Positions 6,959-9,397 of a DNA stretch of 9,397 nucleotides are shown here, piece by piece. The DNA comes from Caldilineae bacterium. Lineage in GTDB: Bacteria > Chloroflexota > Anaerolineae > J102. The stretch's first letter is position 1. The number at the start of each line of letters is the position of its first letter. The position numbers were made by a program, and so were the translations under genes. The notes under the pieces are model-generated. The model was not told where the DNA came from. It did no database searches and saw only the letters and a program-made list of their open reading frames with translations. The DNA is taken from the NCBI GenBank assembly GCA_003694905.1, contig RFJM01000004.1:1-9397 (forward strand), in the 5' to 3' direction.

Positions 6959-7051
6959 ATGTGGACCCCGGTGACGGGGTCTTTATTTTGCCTGGGACGT
7001 GACCACGCCAGGCTCAAAGATACCCAGTCAATCATCGAAACCAAATTCTAG
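6959..7051 (+). CDS. Possible 30-residue leader peptide upstream of ppdK
   Basis: A short ORF of 30 codons starts at ATG 6959, 11 nt after AAGGAG (6942-6947). It begins MWTPVTGSLF, ends SIIETKF, and stops at TAG 7049-7051, which overlaps the AGGAGGT ribosome-binding site of ppdK. It runs through the intrinsic terminator, so a ribosome translating it would open the terminator stem and then deliver itself next to the ppdK start. No run of one amino acid codon is seen, so it is not a classic amino-acid attenuation peptide. It may be a regulatory ORF or chance; there is no homology that I can recognise. Confidence 0.3.
   Translation: MWTPVTGSLFCLGRDHARLKDTQSIIETKF
6964..6989 (+). terminator. Intrinsic terminator inside the ppdK leader
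   Basis: A perfect 7-bp stem, GACCCCG (6964-6970) with CGGGGTC (6975-6981), closes a GTGA tetraloop of the stable GNRA type and is followed at once by TTTATTTT (6982-6989). It lies about 90-115 nt after the predicted transcription start and 75 nt before ppdK, so it either attenuates ppdK or ends a short separate RNA. Confidence 0.8.
6990..7013 (+). other. Third leader hairpin, just after the terminator
   Basis: GCCTGG (6990-6995) pairs with CCAGGC (7008-7013), and inside it CGT (6998-7000) pairs with ACG (7005-7007) around a GACC loop. It has no T tract after it, so it is not itself a terminator. It could protect readthrough mRNA from decay or be part of the switch. Confidence 0.5.
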
Positions 7052-7056
7052 GAGGT
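7050..7056 (+). promoter_or_regulatory. Strong ribosome-binding site of ppdK
   Basis: AGGAGGT, a nearly full match to the anti-Shine-Dalgarno sequence, lies 8 nt before ATG 7065 and fixes that start. It shares bases with the TAG stop of the short upstream ORF. Confidence 0.9.
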
Positions 7057-7064
7057 TTGGCCTC

Positions 7065-9397
7065 ATGGCTAAAAAATGGGTTTATCTCTTCAACGAAGTA
7101 GACCAGGCTGAAGCCTATGTCGGCGGCAACTGGGAAGATGTACGCGCCCTGCTCGGCGGCAAGGGCGCCAATCTTGCCGAAATGACCCGCATAGGCGTTC
7201 CCGTACCACCCGGCTTCACGGTGACCACCGAAGCCTGCAATGCCTACCTGGCTGCAGGCGAGAGATTCCCCGAGGGGATGTGGGAACAGGAACTGGAAGC
7301 GCTTGCAGAAGTCGAGAAGCAGACCGGCAAGAAGTTCGGCGATCCCAAGAATCCGTTGCTCGTGTCCTGCCGCTCGGGAGCCAAGTTCTCCATGCCCGGC
7401 ATGATGGACACGGTGCTGAACATCGGGCTCAACGAGGACACCGTCCAGGGGATGATCGACCTTACCGGCGATCCTCGTTTTGTGTACGATTCCTATCGCC
7501 GTCTGATCCAGATGTTCGGGTCGGTGGTGATGGGCGTGCCGGACGAGCCGTTCGAGGAAGTCATTGCCGAATATCGCGAGAAGCGCGGGGTCTCTTCCGA
7601 CGCCGAGCTGACGGCCGAGGATTGGAAGGCAATCAGCGAAGAGTTCAAGAAGATCGTCAAGGAACACACGGGCCGTGAGTTCCCGCAAGATCCCTACGAG
7701 CAGTTGCGACTTGCAACGGAGGCGGTGTTCAAGTCGTGGAACGGCAAGCGAGCGATTGACTATCGCAACGCGGCCGGCATCCCTCACGATCTGGGCACCG
7801 GCGTGAACATCGTCACCATGGTCTTCGGCAATATGGGCGAGGATAGCGCCACCGGTGTGGCCATGACGCGCAACGCCACCACCGGCGAGAAGCAGATCGA
7901 AGGCGACTATCTCATAAACGCCCAGGGCGAGGATGTGGTGGCCGGCATTCGCGTGACGGAGCGGGTGAGCAAACTGAAGGACCACATGCCCCATGTGTGG
8001 GAGCAGTTTGTGGAGATTGCCGAGAAGCTGGAAAAGCATTACCGCGAGATGCAGGATGTGGAGTTCACCATCGAGCGGGGTAAGTTGTGGATGCTGCAAA
8101 CCCGCGACGGCAAGCGCACGGCACAGGCTGCGGTGCGCATTGCCGTGGATATGGCCGAAGAGGGGCTGATCTCGCGAGAGGAAGCCGTGATGCGCGTGAC
8201 GCCGGAGCAGGTAGATTTCTTTTTGCATCCTCAGTTCGACGCCGAGGCCAAGAAGGCGGCCCAGGCGGATGGGCGACTTCTGGCCAAGGGCCTCAATGTC
8301 TCCCCGGGCGCGGCCGTGGGTGTGGTTGCATTCGACGCCGACCTGGCCGAGGCATGGGCAAAAGACGGGAAAGAGGTAATCATGGTCCGGCCGGAAACCA
8401 AGCCCGACGATGTGCACGGCATGCTGGCTGCCCAGGGTATCCTCACAAGCCGCGGCGGCCGCACGAGCCATGCGGCTCTGGTGGCCCGCCAGTTCGGCAA
8501 GCCCGCCGTGGTGGGTGTGGCTTCGCTGGAGATCGACCTCGATGAGCGCAAGATGTCGGTTGGAGACGCTGTGATCAAAGAGGGTGAGTGGATTTCCATC
8601 GACGGTACCGTAGGCGAGGTCTATCAGGGCCAGCTCCAGACGGTGGTCCCAGACATCTCGGACCCCTGGCTGATGAAGCTGCTGTCGTGGGCGGATGAGT
8701 TCCGCCGCCTGGATGTGTGGGCCAATGCCGACTACCCGGCGGATGCCCAGCGGGCTCGCGAGTACGGTGCCAGAGGTATCGGCCTCTGCCGCACGGAGCA
8801 TATGTTCTTCGAAACGGAGCGATTGCCTTACGTGCAGAAAATGATTCTCACCGATTCGGAGGAGGAGCGGCTGGCTTCGATCAATGCTTTGCTTCCCTAT
8901 CAGCGGGAGGACTTCGTGGGGTTGTTCCGGGTGATGGACGGCTACCCGGTGATTATCCGTCTCATCGATCCGCCCCTACACGAGTTCTTGCCCTCCCGCG
9001 ACGAGCTGATCGACCAGATTGCAGAGGCGAAGATCGCGCTGGCCAGCGGCCAGGGTGACGCCGCAGCTCTGGAGGCCGAGATCGCCGAGAAGGAAGCCAT
9101 CCTGAGTCAGGTGGAGGCGATCCACGAAATGAACCCCATGCTGGGCACGCGCGGGGTGCGCCTGGGCATTATGATGCCGGAACTAACGAAGATGCAGGTG
9201 CGCGCCATTTTCGAAGCCGCCTGCCAGGTGGCCAAGGAAGGCGTGGACGTCCATCCCGAGGTGATGATCCCGCTGACCAGCCATGTGAACGAGCTAAAGG
9301 TGCAACGTGCAGCGCTGGAAGCCGTGGCCAAGGAAGTCATGGCCGAACAGGGAATCGAGGTGGACTACAAGTTCGGAACCATGATCGAGATCCCGCG
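7065..9397 (+). CDS. ppdK: Pyruvate, phosphate dikinase (3' partial)
   Basis: PPDK interconverts pyruvate, ATP and phosphate with PEP, AMP and pyrophosphate in the cytoplasm, for gluconeogenesis or a PPi-linked glycolysis. The frame is open from ATG 7065 to the window edge: 777 codons of about 880 expected, so roughly the last 100 residues are outside, including the C-terminal catalytic cysteine region. Visible marks are the N-terminal FNEVDQAEAYVGG and LLGGKGANLAEM of the ATP-grasp domain; RSGAKFSMPGMMDTV (from Arg103); the phosphohistidine loop GGRTSHAALVAR with His469 and, two residues before it, the Thr that PDRP-type regulators modify; and the PEP-binding barrel with LCRTEHMFF (Arg576) and IIRLIDPPLHEFLP (Arg632). 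The loop has Arg where many PPDKs have Met, and FGKPAVVGV after it, a little like PEP synthase. The N-terminus and spacing still say PPDK. A structured leader with a terminator precedes it. Confidence 0.96.
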   Translation, partial: MAKKWVYLFNEVDQAEAYVGGNWEDVRALLGGKGANLAEMTRIGVPVPPGFTVTTEACNAYLAAGERFPEGMWEQELEALAEVEKQTGKKFGDPKNPLLVSCRSGAKFSMPGMMDTVLNIGLNEDTVQGMIDLTGDPRFVYDSYRRLIQMFGSVVMGVPDEPFEEVIAEYREKRGVSSDAELTAEDWKAISEEFKKIVKEHTGREFPQDPYEQLRLATEAVFKSWNGKRAIDYRNAAGIPHDLGTGVNIVTMVFGNMGEDSATGVAMTRNATTGEKQIEGDYLINAQGEDVVAGIRVTERVSKLKDHMPHVWEQFVEIAEKLEKHYREMQDVEFTIERGKLWMLQTRDGKRTAQAAVRIAVDMAEEGLISREEAVMRVTPEQVDFFLHPQFDAEAKKAAQADGRLLAKGLNVSPGAAVGVVAFDADLAEAWAKDGKEVIMVRPETKPDDVHGMLAAQGILTSRGGRTSHAALVARQFGKPAVVGVASLEIDLDERKMSVGDAVIKEGEWISIDGTVGEVYQGQLQTVVPDISDPWLMKLLSWADEFRRLDVWANADYPADAQRAREYGARGIGLCRTEHMFFETERLPYVQKMILTDSEEERLASINALLPYQREDFVGLFRVMDGYPVIIRLIDPPLHEFLPSRDELIDQIAEAKIALASGQGDAAALEAEIAEKEAILSQVEAIHEMNPMLGTRGVRLGIMMPELTKMQVRAIFEAACQVAKEGVDVHPEVMIPLTSHVNELKVQRAALEAVAKEVMAEQGIEVDYKFGTMIEIP

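Larger units (their letters stand above)
6875..7064 (+). promoter_or_regulatory. Structured 5' leader of ppdK, candidate attenuator or riboswitch
   Basis: The roughly 190-nt stretch between the promoter and ppdK holds no long gene but is full of RNA structure. It contains a long imperfect hairpin (6884-6927), an unpaired region with an AAGGAG ribosome-binding site (6942-6947), an intrinsic terminator (6964-6989), a third hairpin (6990-7013) and then an unstructured A-rich run up to the ppdK Shine-Dalgarno sequence. CGGGTC at 6916-6921, part of the first hairpin, can also pair with GACC(C)CG of the terminator (6964-6970, one bulged C), which would be an antiterminator. A terminator between promoter and gene implies conditional readthrough. 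I recognise no named riboswitch consensus in it. Confidence 0.55.

Noticed and set aside
6922..6963. Resemblance of GTTCAC ... ACGAAGATGTGG to the core of the glnA/downstream-peptide glutamine riboswitch
   Set aside because: Only the GTTCA part fits well. The second conserved block differs at several positions and the gene is not one of nitrogen metabolism. A covariance-model search would settle it.
7032..8801. A 589-codon open frame on the minus strand
   Set aside because: It lies opposite ppdK, which is certain from its motifs. The antisense product is His/Leu-rich without known motifs.

Overview
The window reads as chromosomal DNA of a GC-rich, free-living bacterium. The best guess is Chloroflexota (Anaerolineae-like). 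Two things point there: long Thr-Pro linkers in several secreted proteins, and a secreted multidomain protein that ends in a short tail with core WLPYYR, reminiscent of the 'YLPL(I/V)xR'-type ends I associate with exported proteins of that phylum. This placement is inference. No rRNA, tRNA, transposase, integrase or CRISPR array is visible.

Layout from left to right. (1) 2-886, plus strand: the 3' part of an alpha/beta-hydrolase gene whose start lies outside the window; the remaining N-terminal end shows a PTPTP linker, so it is probably an exported or lipoprotein hydrolase. (2) 906-2372, plus: a candidate promoter, then a complete radA (DNA recombination and repair ATPase). (3) 2391-6692, minus, convergent with radA with only 18 bp between stop codons: a two-gene secreted-protein operon behind a good sigma70-type promoter at 6773-6745. 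The first gene encodes a 974-residue modular protein: signal sequence, glycoside-hydrolase-like barrel, beta domain, PT linker, DNRLRE domain, PT linker, SdrD_B-like domain, PT linker, hydrophobic end. The second, 9 nt downstream, encodes a secreted HEXXH metallopeptidase of the MA/gluzincin type. (4) 6774-7064: divergent intergenic region. (5) 7065 to the window end, plus: ppdK, pyruvate phosphate dikinase, cut at its 3' end after 777 codons.

The most interesting part is the leader of ppdK. An extended -10 promoter (TGGTATAAT, 6860-6868) lies just after an inverted repeat and is followed by about 190 nt of leader RNA. The leader can fold into a long imperfect hairpin (6884-6927), a textbook intrinsic terminator with a GTGA tetraloop (6964-6989), and a third hairpin (6990-7013). 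A 30-codon upstream ORF with its own Shine-Dalgarno sequence runs straight through the terminator and stops inside the ppdK ribosome-binding site. This is the layout of a transcription attenuator or riboswitch-like control of a central PEP/pyruvate enzyme. I do not recognise it as any named RNA class. It could instead be a short independent RNA that lies upstream of ppdK.

The genes are three or four independent units rather than one pathway. The secreted hydrolase and peptidase suggest a life on external polymers. PPDK would balance pyruvate and PEP in the same cell.
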